From Haliotis asinina (Eukaryota > Mollusca > Gastropoda > Lepetellida > Haliotidae), in contig NC_090290.1 of the NCBI RefSeq assembly GCF_037392515.1, positions 35,037,253 through 35,101,252 of the forward strand: a stretch of 64,000 nucleotides of DNA, in the 5' to 3' direction. A program made the translations under genes and the position numbers. Below, piece by piece: positions 23,701 to 35,700 of the stretch; within the stretch, counting starts at the first letter, position 1, and each line of letters starts with the position of its first letter. The notes under the pieces are model-generated. The model had not been told where the DNA came from. It ran no database searches and saw nothing but the letters and a program-made list of their open reading frames with translations.

Positions 23701-26212
23701 TAAATACCTGTCTGTGAAGATTATATTCTTGACATTTATCTAAATAAATTAACTTCAATGAGTTTGAAAGCTTTGCTTTTGAAACCCATACAATCAAATG
23801 ATATTAAACTAACAGCAATCAAATATTAAAGAAATCACAAATATATCACAACATTACACAGGAGTGAGTATGTCTGCATATGCCACAACCACATAGTGCT
23901 AGAATCTGACCCAAGAATTCAAAGACTCTCACACATTGTCATCTTTAAAATCCCTACTAACATTTCCCTCTTCTACCAAGCTTTACTTTACTATTAAAAT
24001 TAAACCATATTGTGCACTTTGAGCATCCTTACGTTAGAAAATAGCATCATATACATGCACTATTACTATTATTATATTTCAATTTCAGCAGTATCGCAGC
24101 AGTGGACACCAAAATGGACTTTACACACAGTACCCATGTGCAGAATTGAACAGTGTGACACATATGATTTTAGACTAAAAGTTTGAACAGAATTATGACG
24201 ATCACTAATATTATGAATCCTGTTCCATTTACCTGTCTTTTACCCGTAATATTTGAGTGTGGAAGTTCCTGATGTTTTCAAAGCTTTGTTTGTCTGTGAC
24301 GGAGTAGACGAGGAGGAATCCATCCCCTTTTCTCATGTACTGCTCCCTCATCGCACTGAACTCCTCTTGTCCAGCCGTGTCCAGCACTGGCAACATTAAT
24401 AAACAATAAACACACAGAAAACTAAATGCATATTATGCCAGTAAACAGAAAATAACAGTAAACCAAAAATATCAGGAATATCAATTGTCTGCAAAAAAGT
24501 AAATGTTAGTTAACATGATAAACACCAGTAAACATGATACACAAAAGTAAATGTTGGCAAACACTAAAGGTGTGTCATCAGCAGAAATAAAGGCTAAATC
24601 AACAATTCTAAACGCGTTGTAATTATTAAACATCTTAGACTGGCTGGATGAAATGACAATATACACATATAATTATACCGTAAATATTAGACACACAACT
24701 ACAGTGAGTGAGAGAATGTAGAGAAATGGTACCTGGTAGCCCTAATAAATCCATGTCAATGAAATTTGCAGATATAGTATACTCTTATTTGCCTTCTTCA
24801 ATCAGCTGGTCTTTAAAACACTTATCCCACTTACCAAATTGACACTGAAAAGGTAGTTCATACAAAGGGTTTGAACATGAATATCGATACAATAATAAAC
24901 TGCTTACAAACATATGCTTAGCTTGCAGAAACATTAAAACAACAATGTTTGGTTAGGAAATTTGAAGTGGCATGTTTCAATGTGCCAGTTAGGAAATTTG
25001 AAGTGGCATGTTTCAATGTGCCACAGATATATCACAGCAACATCACTACAGTGGACACAAAAAATGGACTTTACACACTGTACCCATGTGCAGAATCAAC
25101 CACAGATCTTTGGACAGTGTGACAAACTGAACGCTTTAACCACAAGCCTACCCCTGCAATGGTAAAAGTCTGCTAGCAAGTAAAGATTGTGTCTCTGTGT
25201 GTACTGGACAATTCAAACAAAACCCAATAACACATCATTATGATTGTAAGACAACTAATGATGAAGACAGGTAAAATGGAATTTAGAAATTTGAATATTT
25301 AGAAACATTGATGGTGTCTGTGCATTGGACATACTGAAGTACCATGACAAAGTGACTTTGGTTTTTATGCCACTTTTAGCGTCACAACAGGGGACACCAG
25401 AATACACATTCTACATATGTGGGAATTTGAATGTGGGCCTTTGGCATGACGAGCCAATGCTTCAACCACTAGGCTTCCATGCAGGCTGAAGAGGTGTAAG
25501 ATAAAAAAGGTATATACTGATTTATGGAATGTCCAGTCCTTGTTTTATCCCCCAATACCAAATTGTCACGTCATTTGGTATGATGTGACAGGGATTGAAC
25601 CACCATGTTTTTGTGCTCCTGGCAGGCACCCTACTCGGTAGACCACTGTGGCATATGGTGTGGATGGTAGATAAGACATGGTAAGTATAGCAATGTATCA
25701 GAGAGCCATCAACACTACCTACTAGTTTAGTATCTAAATTGTAGACACATGCAATAACTGTACTAGCAGATGACAATACACCATGGTAACATACTAGTAA
25801 CTATCCACTGGGTGCCCTTACTTGTCACTCATAGCAAGTTTCATTTACATATGAATATTCACAATCAATACGAGATCAACTTGTCAGTGTGACAGAGAAT
25901 CTAAGGTTGCGGTTGTAGTATGCTTGTGCCACCAGCAAGTAAGCAAGGCACATCACCAATCTCCTGCTTGAAAGAAACGCTCTGTAAGTCTTTTAACGGA
26001 GAACCAAGCTCCTGTGGTAACTTACCGTCAAGAATACACCACTGCCCGTCAATATCCGTGTGTTGAATGTATGAGTCTTCAATTGTCGGATCATAATCTT
26101 GAACAAACATTTTTTGAAAGAACTGTATAGTCAGGGCTGACTTGCCCACACCACCATCGCCGACCACCACCAATTTGAAAGTGACCAAGTTATCGTGAGG
26201 TGCCTTCGACAT
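20723..26212 (-). CDS. mras: M-Ras small GTPase, five coding exons
   Basis: Coding exons 26026-26212, 24233-24386, 23104-23203, 21430-21509 and 20723-20795 join in frame to 197 residues (594 bases with stop). Seen: P-loop GDGGVGKS at residues 18-25, effector loop YDPTIEDSY at 40-48, DTAGQEEF at 65-72 with the catalytic Gln at 69, NKVD at 124-127, ETSAK at 152-156, and the terminal box CSIL at 194-197. The phrases [20 protein letters not shown] and AKDPPLNV are M-Ras-like rather than H/K-Ras or R-Ras; human M-Ras ends CVIL. Known family role: a GTP switch on the inner plasma membrane that acts with SHOC2-PP1 to activate RAF. A terminal Leu predicts geranylgeranylation. It is about 11 residues shorter than vertebrate M-Ras, all in the hypervariable tail. 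All introns are GT-AG. The start at 26212 matches the family N-terminus and has A at -3. An in-frame ATG at 26257 would add 15 residues. Confidence 0.95.
20887..21106 (-). mobile_element. SINE family B (before mras exon 5)
   Basis: AGTCACTCAGCAATATTCCAG, TGACCAAACAATCCAGTGATC and CTGATCCCGTTAGTTGCCCC. In mras intron 4. Confidence 0.85.
21253..21416 (-). mobile_element. SINE family A next to mras exon 4
   Basis: Tail GTGAGTAAGCAAGTCTTATTT through TAAACCACTAGACTACCCC. It ends about 14 bases from the exon 4 donor, inside intron 4. Confidence 0.82.
21430..21509 (-). CDS. mras: mras coding exon 4
   Basis: Starts after TTGCAG and encodes [15 protein letters not shown] through VVRVI plus two bases of Arg174, with donor AG|GTATGT (phase 2). 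It holds the G5 motif ETSAK. Confidence 0.93.
21978..22785. mobile_element. non-autonomous transposon with TTAA target duplication
   Basis: Inverted ends TTAAAGGTCACATGCAA at 21978-21994 and its exact complement at 22769-22785. TTAA on both sides is the piggyBac-type target duplication. 808 bp with no recognisable transposase; an 87-codon open frame inside has no family features. The related copy at 48061 shows the unoccupied site. Confidence 0.8.
22823..23076. repeat. 127-bp tandem duplication, two copies
   Basis: 22823-22949 and 22950-23076 are nearly identical, differing by a few bases, and derive from the hAT MITE right half. The second copy ends 28 bases from mras exon 3, inside the intron. 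Confidence 0.9.
23104..23203 (-). CDS. mras: mras coding exon 3
   Basis: Starts after TTACAG and encodes [14 protein letters not shown] to SELR, including the guanine-specificity motif NKVD. I place the donor at CGT|GTAGGT (phase 0), because joining to exon 4 then gives the family spacing up to YIETSAK. The other nearby GT, four bases on, would break the frame into exon 4. Confidence 0.9.
23401..23481 (-). mobile_element. SINE family A fragment (mras intron 2)
   Basis: GCAATATTCCAGCAATATCAT with the tail side and start of the body only. Confidence 0.65.
24078..24163 (-). mobile_element. SINE family A fragment (mras intron 2)
   Basis: GTGGACACCAAAATGGACTTT, ACACAGTACCCATGTG and AGAATTGAACAGTGTGAC; diverged. 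Confidence 0.6.
24233..24386 (-). CDS. mras: mras coding exon 2
   Basis: Begins after a CCAG acceptor with the last two bases of Val63 and encodes LDTAGQEEF through ILRVKD, covering switch II. Ends AG|GTAAAT (phase 2); the split codon is Arg114. Confidence 0.95.
24957..25022. repeat. tandem duplication of ~30 bp
   Basis: GGAAATTTGAAGTGGCATG..TTTCAATGTGCCA occurs twice in direct succession. Confidence 0.8.
25025..25158 (-). mobile_element. SINE family A (mras intron 1)
   Basis: ACTTTACACACTGTACCCATG, GAACGCTTTAACCACAAGCC; tail missing. Confidence 0.72.
25350..25484 (-). mobile_element. SINE family A (mras intron 1)
   Basis: CAGGGGACACCAGAATACACA, GGCATGACGAGCCAATGCTT and CAACCACTAGGC; part of the tail is deleted. 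Confidence 0.72.
26026..26212 (-). CDS. mras: mras coding exon 1
   Basis: Encodes residues 1-62 plus the first base of codon 63, from the start Met through the P-loop and switch I to WCILD. The donor is G|GTAAGT (phase 1). Translation would run on into the intron as GKLPQ, which is not family sequence. Confidence 0.95.
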
Positions 26213-26760
26213 TGTTTTGTCTTCTTGCACAGCCTGTGTTTCGGTAACTAACCACACCGGAGCATTTAAAAACCTCTTCGCTGTTAGTTTATCTATCCAG
26301 TCAGGTCTGTAGTGTGTATTTGGCCATTATCTCGTCCCAACTCTGCCAGTTTAAGAGACTGTATGTGTGAAAGCTTTGCTACTTCCTGTACACCGTCCTT
26401 GACCTTCAAACACTTGCTCACTTCCGGAAACGCACTTCCTGATGACGAAAGGAGTTGTCCTTTCTCGGTCGGTAAGGCCTCCGTGCCGTCTTGTGCCAAT
26501 CGCTTGGTTCGCAGGTCGAGCCCACTTTGAGCCGAAGTGTGACTTTTCAACAAAACTTGTTTTCTCTTCCGCACAACCTAATGAGAAGGTCAAACAACTT
26601 TCATGTGTTGTCGTTTTTCTCCTCTTTCGCTGTCTAGAATCCACAGAAAGTTTCCACGAAACTGAACAATGCAGTAAGACTGACCTTCATACACTTAATA
26701 TTGCCACTAACTTGATCTGCGTTTTAGCTTGTAACCGTTAATTTGCTAGTTCTACAGAAA
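26213..26760 (-). promoter_or_regulatory. mras 5' UTR and probable promoter region
   Basis: Sequence directly upstream of the mras start is richer in CpG than its surroundings and free of SINEs, as expected for a promoter and first exon. I see no clear TATA box and cannot place the transcription start. Open frames here show no known protein similarity. Confidence 0.4.
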
Positions 26761-27237
26761 AATGTCTGTAGTTCGCGATGCCTGTCTGCGGTATTGGAAC
26801 TCTATGGCCCAACTGAATTCACCCGACCTATTTATTCGTGTATTATAGTGACTTCTATATTTAGGTTTGATTTGATTGGATAAGCTGGCGGGGATAACAC
26901 CCGTAAATACCACAGCTGAATGCGGCGGGGCGTACATTGGCAAATACCGGATCAACAAAGCTATCAACACACGCTCTAGACTTGCTCAAGTTTCCTGAAC
27001 ACAAAAGTACCGCTTTTGAGTATACGCATTTGCGATCACAGACCCTATGCTTTGAATAAGTGATGATCTTAGACCAAACTGCTGAATCACATCTGATATA
27101 TGTTACTCCAAAGAAGTTAAGGTCAACCTAATGTTCACATATTACAACAGTACGACGTTCGATTCTCCTCATGATACAATACGTGAAGCCATTTCCCGTG
27201 TTTCTCGCTGTGATATTGGTGGAGTATTCCTAATTAG

Positions 27238-27327
27238 AGAAGTGAAGCTCACTAAGTTATAGGAAAATTCTTTTCTACAATTTTTAGAAGTGAAGCTCAC
27301 TAAGTTATAGGAAAATTCTTTTCTACT
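27238..27327. repeat. two direct copies of ~40 bp
   Basis: AGAAGTGAAGCTCACTAAG and the following TTATAGGAAAATTC stretch appear twice, about 50 bases apart. Confidence 0.9.
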
Positions 27328-27374
27328 TTTGAGTAAACGAACATTACATTACAGAAGAACATTACTTGTGAGAC

Positions 27375-27605
27375 CTGGGCAGTGGGGTAGCCTAGTGGTT
27401 AAATATTTGTTACTCATCGGTAAAAGCGGGCAAAAAACGTGGTCCCCCGCTGCGGCATACCAAAACGACTTTACTTTACCCTGCCTGCGATACGGTAATT
27501 ATCCAGTGTGGTTTAAGATAGGAACAGAGTCTGTTTCATTCGTTTGAATGTCTACTTAGCTATATTCCAGCTACATGGCGACTATATGTAAATAACCGAG
27601 TCTCA
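27375..27605. mobile_element. SINE fragments (A head, B tail)
   Basis: GTGGGGTAGCCTAGTGGTTAA at the start is a plus-strand family A head. TATTCCAGCTACATGGCGACT near 27563 is a family B piece. The sequence between is not recognised. Confidence 0.55.
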
Positions 27606-27631
27606 AGCTTCTTTCAGCACTATAACCGTGT

Positions 27632-28226
<595 letters not shown>

Positions 28227-28296
<70 letters not shown>

Positions 28297-28299
28297 TTC
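28227..28299. repeat. (TTTA)n microsatellite
   Basis: About 18 TTTA units followed by an AT-rich patch to about 28500. Confidence 0.96.
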
Positions 28300-28499
28300 A
28301 TTGTGGTTAATGGATGAATTGGTTTATCTTTTTTAATTTATTATATTCAATTAAGACGTACGGTTCGTGAGATGGTTTATTTACTAATTTATTTTATTAT
28401 TATATTTTTTCAATCTATCATCCTGTCATTCATGCTTTCATACATTACTTATTAATATTTGTTTCATATATTATTCATTTATTTTGTCTTATTCATTCG

Positions 28500-30630
28500 G
28501 TTGCTTGTTTGTTTAGACGATAGTGGGTGAGCTGGTTTTCAGCTGTCTTAATCCCCCAGTGAGCTTGTTTTTTTCGCCGCTCTTATCGTCTGCGGTGAAA
28601 ACGTACCGATGAATATCACTTTAAACAAGAAAGTAAATCACATAAAATGAATTTAAGATTGCAAATCCTCATTATTTCACCTTGCCAATTGAACACTTAA
28701 ATCTCAGAAATGTATTCAACTTAAGACAAAAGTTGTTTAACAAACGGTCATAGCTTCCAAGTGCCCCTCAAATGAAGTTATAGTTTTAAAACGCTATATT
28801 TGTTTGCATTACAAGGGGGTATGCACATTAAAGGACACGCCGAGAACGAGAAGTGTTGGTCTGAGTTAACGTTCAAAACGGAGGGCATGTGCATCTGTTT
28901 CCTGTTCCAACAACTGCGTTTACCCCCTTGAAATACAACCAATAATAACGATTTGAGTCTATCGTTTCTTAAAGAACTTTTATCCTAAGTTGAATATGAA
29001 ATTCATCGGTACTTTTCCCCTGCTATCAGACTACGGCAATATCACACATTGTACCCATGTGGGAATGAAACCCGGCGTGACGAGCGAACGCTTTAACCAC
29101 TTGGCTACGCCACTTTCCCTCAATCTGACATGTAGGTTTATGTCCAGGACACAAATCCAAGCAGAAATGTACCTGTTTGCGCCTTTAAACAACATTCACG
29201 ATATATGCTTTGTAGAGAAACTACATGTAACTATATACCCCTTTGAAACATTTAAATATTTTATATTTTATACTTTAGGCCATTGGCACTGACTTGAAAA
29301 CAGGAAAGGCTCTGCAGAAAGGCTTAAGGATTATCAACGTCTTTGAATAAGTGCGTTTGGCCACCTGAGATGTAGTAAACTACCAAAAATGGACACTGTC
29401 AGTGCAATGAACTGCTCAAGAGCGTACACTGTGTGCACCCCAATATTCTTTCAGTAATTTTCCCAGACCTGATCTCATTACTGTAGTAACTCAGATTTGG
29501 GTCCAAGTACTACTTGACCACTGCGCCTTTCCCTGTATAGGGTCATGCTTTTACTATGTCATATTGGGCAAAAATATTGGGTCATCTCAAAAATAGATTT
29601 CGTCAGTATCATATGTTCATTGACTGCAAATGAGATACCGTTATGTGTTTTGCAAACGCGCGTGCGCACACATTCAGGGTTTGTACAGATGTAACTAGTT
29701 AACATCTCACGTGGATTAGTCAATGTATATAGTAGTAGAAACACTAACACAATATCAAGCACTGACGTGTCTTAAGCTTGGGCGAGTCATATCGCCTGCA
29801 GTGACATGGCAGTGATGTTGTAACCGACTTTGTGCGCCGTTAGAACGATTGTGACTGAACAAACTGCGTCATGATGTGGTCGGGTTACACAGCCTATGTT
29901 TAAGTGTCACAATGTTGATCTACCGAAACATTTATCGACGTGACCCCTTATGAAAAATAGGAGCCAATCCCATTTTCAGCTGGTTGTCAAGGGGCAAACA
30001 TTTGGGGCTACACAATGTATAGCCCTTTGGCTGAGTCACTGATTCAAGGGCTACACTTCGTCTCTTTGAACAGGGACGAACTTGAAACGAGGACCCACTA
30101 GACATATCATTAGTGACATCCGGTGAACATTGTTTTGTAAATCGGATAATTTTCCCCAGTACTTCTACAACAGGCTTTTTCACCCATTTTCACCCAATAT
30201 CGATCCAAATATCAACCCTTTCAGGTTTTATCGCCTAGTGAATTATCAAATTATTTATCTGATGTCCGAAAAGAAAGGAATTTCATTCCTTATCCATATT
30301 TGTTACTAAAAAAGCCATCTCTATCTGGTGATACTGTATGGATATACTGTCACAACGTTACAAGTCGCACGTGTGCGACTGGAAAGGAGCCAGGTTTTCC
30401 CTAGCAGCTATCTGTTGTTGGTTTCAAACAGACGCTCACATTTCCTCGTACTGTAGTAACAGCTACCCTACGTGGCCACTCGGAAGTCTTCCCGTGCACA
30501 CCTTGTGGGCCCCAGACCTCTTGCACGGGTAACCGAGCATAGGTTAACACGGCGGCTTACTGTTAGACGGTTGACCCAGTGTAGCTCAAATACACACCCA
30601 CCCCACCCTCTCATCCGTCATCCCCACAAA
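28500..30630. other. intergenic, mostly unrecognised
   Basis: Apart from a SINE A piece near 29034, no gene or repeat is identified. Short open frames lack motifs. Confidence 0.45.
29034..29115 (-). mobile_element. SINE family A fragment
   Basis: CACACATTGTACCCATGTGG, GGCGTGACGAGCGAACGCTT and TAACCACTTGGCTACGCC. Confidence 0.75.
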
Positions 30631-30639
30631 CACCACCCG

Positions 30640-31067
30640 AGGTGTAACTCTAACACGGCGGCCCCCTGTGTAACTCCAAGACGGGGAACTCAGTGTAGTT
30701 CTGTTACGGCGGCCGCCTGTGTAACTCCAAGACGGGGAACCCAGTCTAGCTCTGTTACGGCGGCCTCCTGTGTAACTCCAAGGACGGGGAACCCAGTCTA
30801 GCTCTGTTACGGCGGCCTCCTGTGTAACTCCAAGACGGGGAACCCAGTCTAGCCTCTGTTAACGGCGGCCGCCCCTCTAACTCCAAGACGGGGAACCCAG
30901 TGTAAGTCTGTTACGGCGGCCGCCCCTGTAACTCTAAGACGGGGAACCCAGTGTAGCTCCTGTTACGGCGGCCGCCTGTGTAACTCCAAGACGGGGAACC
31001 CAGTGTAGCTCTGTTACGGCGGCCGCCTCTGTAATTCTAAGACGGTGGACCATTTGTAACTCTAACG
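30640..31067. repeat. 51-bp GC-rich minisatellite, about 8 copies
   Basis: The unit contains TAACTCCAAGACGGGGAACCC, AGTGTAGCTCTGTTACGG and GGCGGCCGCC. Copies start near 30671, 30722, 30773, 30825, 30877, 30929, 30981 and 31033. Period 51 is divisible by 3, so an open frame runs through the early copies; single-base insertions later break it. Confidence 0.95.
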
Positions 31068-31114
31068 TCTTCCCTTTACTTGGTTTGTTTGTTTGTTTGT
31101 TTGTTGTTTGACGT

Positions 31115-31285
31115 CCTGCTCAACATGACAACGGTCTGTAAACAATCAAGTTTATGCCAGATGATCCAGTGATCAACAGCATGAGCTTCGATCCGATCGG
31201 GAAACTATGACGTGTGTCAACCACGTCAGCAAACCTGACCATCCGAACCCTTTAGTCGCCTCTTACAACAAGCATTTCTTGTTGA
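31115..31285 (-). mobile_element. SINE family B
   Basis: GATGATCCAGTGATCAACAGC, TGTCAACCACGTCAGC and CCCTTTAGTCGCCTCTTAC; preceded by a short (GTTT)n. Confidence 0.85.
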
Positions 31286-31488
31286 AGACGAGGTCTAACT
31301 TCGACTACACGGGGCTTTCATGGTCCGTGTTTCGTAGTATTTCACTACTTAAATACCAGTACCTATGGAATCATTATAGTATGTTTACACTCAAATTGGG
31401 AACATATTGTGACAATAAATCGGATATACACCTTTAAATACTGAAAGACACAGGGGACACCCCTACCCCCTACACAACACCCACCCAG

Positions 31489-31722
31489 TTTAGTTTCATG
31501 CCTCACTCAGCAATATTCCACTTACATGGTGGCTGTCTGTACATAATCGAATCAGGACCAGACAGTCCAGAGAGCAACAGCATGAGCATTGATCTAAGCA
31601 AATGGGCTACAGTGTGGTGTCAACCAAATCAGCTAGAGCTCACCACTCGAGCCCATTAGTCGCCTCTTACGATATACATGGATTTCTTAAGACCAAGTCC
31701 ACCCCGGATCTTCACAGGTGAA
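31489..31722 (-). mobile_element. SINE family B
   Basis: CCTCACTCAGCAATATTCCAC, CAGGACCAGACAGTCCAGAG, CCATTAGTCGCCTCTTACGA and GATCTTCACAGGTG in order, nearly full length. Confidence 0.88.
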
Positions 31723-31740
31723 AGAAGGAGGGGGGGAGAG

Positions 31741-31870
31741 GAGGGTGTGTGTGTGTGTGTGCGCGCGCGTGCGTGTGCGTGTGTGTTGGTTGAGAATCAG
31801 AAGAACATGACCTTGGAAAAAAGGAGGGGGGGCTTGTGTGTGTGTGTGGGGGGGGGGGGGGGGGGAGAGA
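31741..31870. repeat. (TG)n/(CG)n and poly-G low complexity
   Basis: TG and CGCG runs, an AGGAGGGGGGG block, then TG followed by a ~19-base G run. Confidence 0.92.
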
Positions 31871-31977
31871 GAGTTGCAACCCCCACCCTGGATCCGCCAC
31901 TGCCATGCACTTTCAGTGTGTCGATGTCACTATTGACCTTGCGGTTTGCATATTTCTCCTGTATTAGTCAATAGTCT

Positions 31978-32076
31978 TCACAAGAGCTAGTCTTCCAGAC
32001 TCGATTATTTACAGACCGCAGTCATATAGCTTGAATATTTCTGAGTGCGGAGTGAACCTCAACTCACTCACTCACT
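31978..32076 (+). mobile_element. SINE family B 3' end
   Basis: CCAGACTCGATTATTTACAGA through GAATATTTCTGAGTGCGG to (ACTC)n. Confidence 0.82.
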
Positions 32077-32184
32077 ATTGAGTCAAGAGGAAACAGAAGC
32101 TTACAAGGGAGCTGGACACAGGGTAGTGGGCATTCTGTTGCTTTCGTCAGATGACGTCATGGAGATTTTATTTTGGACATCAGG

Positions 32185-32335
32185 AGTGAGTCAGTTTAAT
32201 GCTACTCAGCAAATATTCCAACAATATCACTGCGGGGGTGGGAGAAATGGACTTAACACAGTGTACACATGTTGGGAATCGAACTCGGTCTTAGGCTTGA
32301 GGAGTGAACGCTTTAACCACTAGGCCCCCCACCGC
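32185..32335 (-). mobile_element. SINE family A
   Basis: Tail GAGTGAGTCAGTTTAATGCTA to GCTTTAACCACTAGGCCCCC. It lies just beyond the polyadenylation signal of the cysteine-rich gene. Confidence 0.85.
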
Positions 32336-32380
32336 GAACGGATATTTGGAGATATATTGCTTCCATCTTCGGCCCATTAG

Positions 32381-32386
32381 TTTATT
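32381..32386 (-). promoter_or_regulatory. polyadenylation signal of the cysteine-rich gene
   Basis: AATAAA on the minus strand about 150 bases after the stop codon, at normal 3' UTR distance. Cleavage would fall about 10-30 bases further, near a SINE copy that ends at 32335. Confidence 0.55.
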
Positions 32387-32535
32387 CATGTTTTCTTTAC
32401 AGTTGTGGAATATGTAATAATATCGAATGTAGTTTTGTACAGAGCTAGATATATAGTGAGAGAATATATCGATGGTCAAGTGAAACCTAACGTAATGATT
32501 CATTAGTTGGAGATGTGTCAGAGCTTGTGTAATAT

Positions 32536-32711
32536 TCAGCCAATCAGCGTGCACTTGGTCGTCGTGCACACTGGGAAGGTGGCATAGTTTCCTGGCATGA
32601 CGCAGATGCAGGTGTTACACCCGTCGTCGGCGAGGAAGTGCGCGCCGTAGTGGTAGTAGACGTGGTTGTAGGGGCAGTCCATGAATTCACCGCCATTTTC
32701 TTTAGGCTTAT
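32536..32711 (-). CDS. cysteine-rich gene exon 4, module 3 and stop
   Basis: Acceptor GTTACAG, then residues 113-169 with core HFLADDGCNTCIC, ending KCTLIG and TGA. The loop between Cys4 and Cys5 is 11 residues, against 6 in the other modules, and W is replaced by F. The exon is markedly GC-rich compared with its flanks. Confidence 0.87.
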
Positions 32712-35700
32712 CTGTAACATCAAAATAAACAAATGATGAAAAGCAGCAACCAAACTACCACTATGCTCCCCAAAACAAAAACAAAAACAAAAACTCAAAA
32801 ATCAGACGTGAAGAACAAGTATATGTGCTGCGTTATTTTCAGTCGAAGGTTAAATACCTGAGCTTATTTTATCACATGTAGTTGTAGAGTGGCGACCTGT
32901 AGAAGGGACGCTTTGCTTAATAATCTAGTGTGATTGAGTGAGTTTAGTGAGGTCTTTAAATAATGGAGTTTGGATCAGACAATCAAGTGATCAACAGCAT
33001 GAGCATCGACCTACGCAATGAGGAACCGATGATCAAGTCAGCGGGCCTGACCATCCGAACCCGTTAGTTCCCTCTTACAGAACATTGGTTACCTGAAGAT
33101 CAGTTCTAACCCGGATCTTCACGAGTCTAATCAAGCTTGGGATAAGGATTTGTGTTCATAATGACTTTTAGTAATATTCCAGCAACATCGCACTGAGGGT
33201 TACACCATAAATGGGCTTCACACATTATCCCATGTGCGGAATCGAACCCGGGTCTTTGGCATGACGAGCGAACACTAGGCAACCCCACCACCCCTGCGAT
33301 GAATTGGGTGAGATATAATAAGGTGTTCAACTGTTTGTCTTTATTCGGCGATTTAGTCAGAGAAAAAGTCACAGTGTATCTCACGAAACATAGGGAGGAC
33401 AGTGTACAGTTGCTGTAGTATCGCCGCAGATCTCACACAGTATACAGAGTTGACATCATGCTGTGGGCGCCGTGACGTCACGCCATTTCACTTCCTCTTC
33501 GTTGGTTTCCGCGGTCTCTCGATTCATTGCGATAGCAGTCCCGGATGTGCAGGGCAGCAGTGAAACATTTCCCGATACAGTTGATGAGAGAACGCAGTGT
33601 TAACGCGCTTATCAACATGGCAATACATGGACGCTACTACTGAGAATAGACTTTCCTCGCCATTACATATTTCACTGACAATAACTCCTGTATTCTTTTC
33701 GTGTCATTTTCTTTGTGACTAAAAATTGCTAGGCTGGATTCACACAACCCACATTCTCTTATGCGTAACTTAATGCTTCAAATAATGTTAAACAACTTTT
33801 TTATTCCCAAATTGTGAGACAAATTATCAGTGTTGGTCTGTCCATTTCACGTGACAATAGTTCGTTTAGCTGCAATAATTAGGTTTTGTGCAAGAGAGTG
33901 ATTCATCGGTCTCAAATAAAATCAAACAATCTGTATAACATAAAATCCACGATCTGTATAACATAAAATCCACGATCTGTATAACATAAAATCCACGAAC
34001 ATCATTTGCGTCAGGCGTTGTCAGAAATTCCGATGTCAATGACCGGTTAAGAAGGTTTTAATGTAGCATGGCTGTGCTCTTAGCCAAAGGTAATTTATAA
34101 CACGTTGAGGCAAAATGTAAACAGATCAGTTAAAGTGGGTTCCTTCTAAGACTGCGCCAAGTTTACACGTCCTGTTATTTGGGCGTACGTTTTATTCAGC
34201 TACGACAGTCTACCTGACAGCATGCGCCGAGGTTTTCCGAGTGTTGTCATGCATCAGGTACAGCGTGCGAATAGTTTCCAGTCGAGCTAGCTATTCCTGA
34301 AAGCTACTAGCCCATAGAAACGTCATTTTCCCGAAATTTAAATGTAGAAACTAAGATGACAAAAATATTATAAAAATAGATGCGAATAAGCATCGTGGCT
34401 TTCACCATGAAACTGCTGTATGTTTAACATTTTGATCAAGCTATACTCTTGATAAATATAATACATTTCAGGAGGTGGTTTCCCGCGGAATTCCTAACCA
34501 TTTCAAAGTGTATCGTTACTTAGCAAGTCGGCGAGAGTGATATTTTTTTTCAAATAACCCCATGAAAATTCACTAGCTAGTCGGACGAGTGACTGTTGAG
34601 ATTTACTGACCTAAGTGGTTTTCAATTAGCCAATGGCTAGTTGCTATTTCGCACCAGATGTCCTTTGACGTTTTCATCAGTCTAACGCAAACATGAAGAG
34701 AAGAACGATGCCATGAATATTGGATCTTAAGTGTCACTACTGTTAAACACAGATCTAGGGAAATCCCATTACAGATCGCCTCAGAGAGGTATTTAGCGAA
34801 GTGACAGGAAATTGACATCAGCCGATCAAAAAACAGCTTTATCCAACTTTACGGGCCAAGTTTCAGAATGACGACTCAGTAACCCGGATTAGGCTTTGGA
34901 AAAAATCGATTCCAAATTTTGGAATGAAGCAAGTCCAAATGTCTTCTGATTTTGAACCTCCCTTCCCAATGGGGTCCCTTTCTAATTTTAAAGAAATTGA
35001 CTGTTTTTATCAAAAATTTATATTGAGAAACCTAGTCCGAATCTAGGTACCGATTTTATGGTCAGGTTTGTATGACACTGAAGTGAGACACGGGTGGTGA
35101 TTTTGACAGAATTCGTCACGCACTCTGAACTGTCGTTCGGAATCTCCCGTGCTAGTCATTTCAAGTTTGTATGATACGAAAACCCGATCCGATTGTCACT
35201 TCCGCGACCAGGTAAGCTATGTTGTGATTGGTCGACTGAAAGGACGCTAGCGTGACCTGTAATAGAATGTTCTCGTATCTATGGTCAGCTGTAGTGGGAA
35301 TTACGGTCACAGTTAAATGATTATGGCGAGAATGTCAGACTAAGAGTCAAATTGTGAGAAAACGTGAATTATTTCCCATTTTACGACAGTTGGTGTATCG
35401 CATGTCCTAATCATAACACGTCACATCCTCTTTGTTTCCTTTGGTGACGTCATAGCAGTCTATCACATTATGGGATGTTGGCGTATTGCATGTTATATAC
35501 GCCACTTCCTTGAACTCTTCCTATCTTTGGTGACGTCATAGCACTGTGTCGCATAATGAAATGTCACTGCCCATACAACACTAGGGAAACACGCAAATAC
35601 TTGCCGTTTTATCTCACTACTAATATATCACCACGAGATGATAGAGTTACAAGGTGCCGAGGATTATTTACCGTTATCAACAGATGTTGTTATATTTGAT

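Noticed and set aside
26213-26257. Upstream in-frame ATG for mras adding 15 residues
   Set aside because: The family N-terminus aligns with the ATG at 26212, which has a good context; the extension shows no similarity, though it cannot be excluded.
30472-30801. 109-codon frame with a 17-residue repeat
   Set aside because: Produced by the 51-bp array; later units carry single-base insertions that break it, so no coding constraint is visible.
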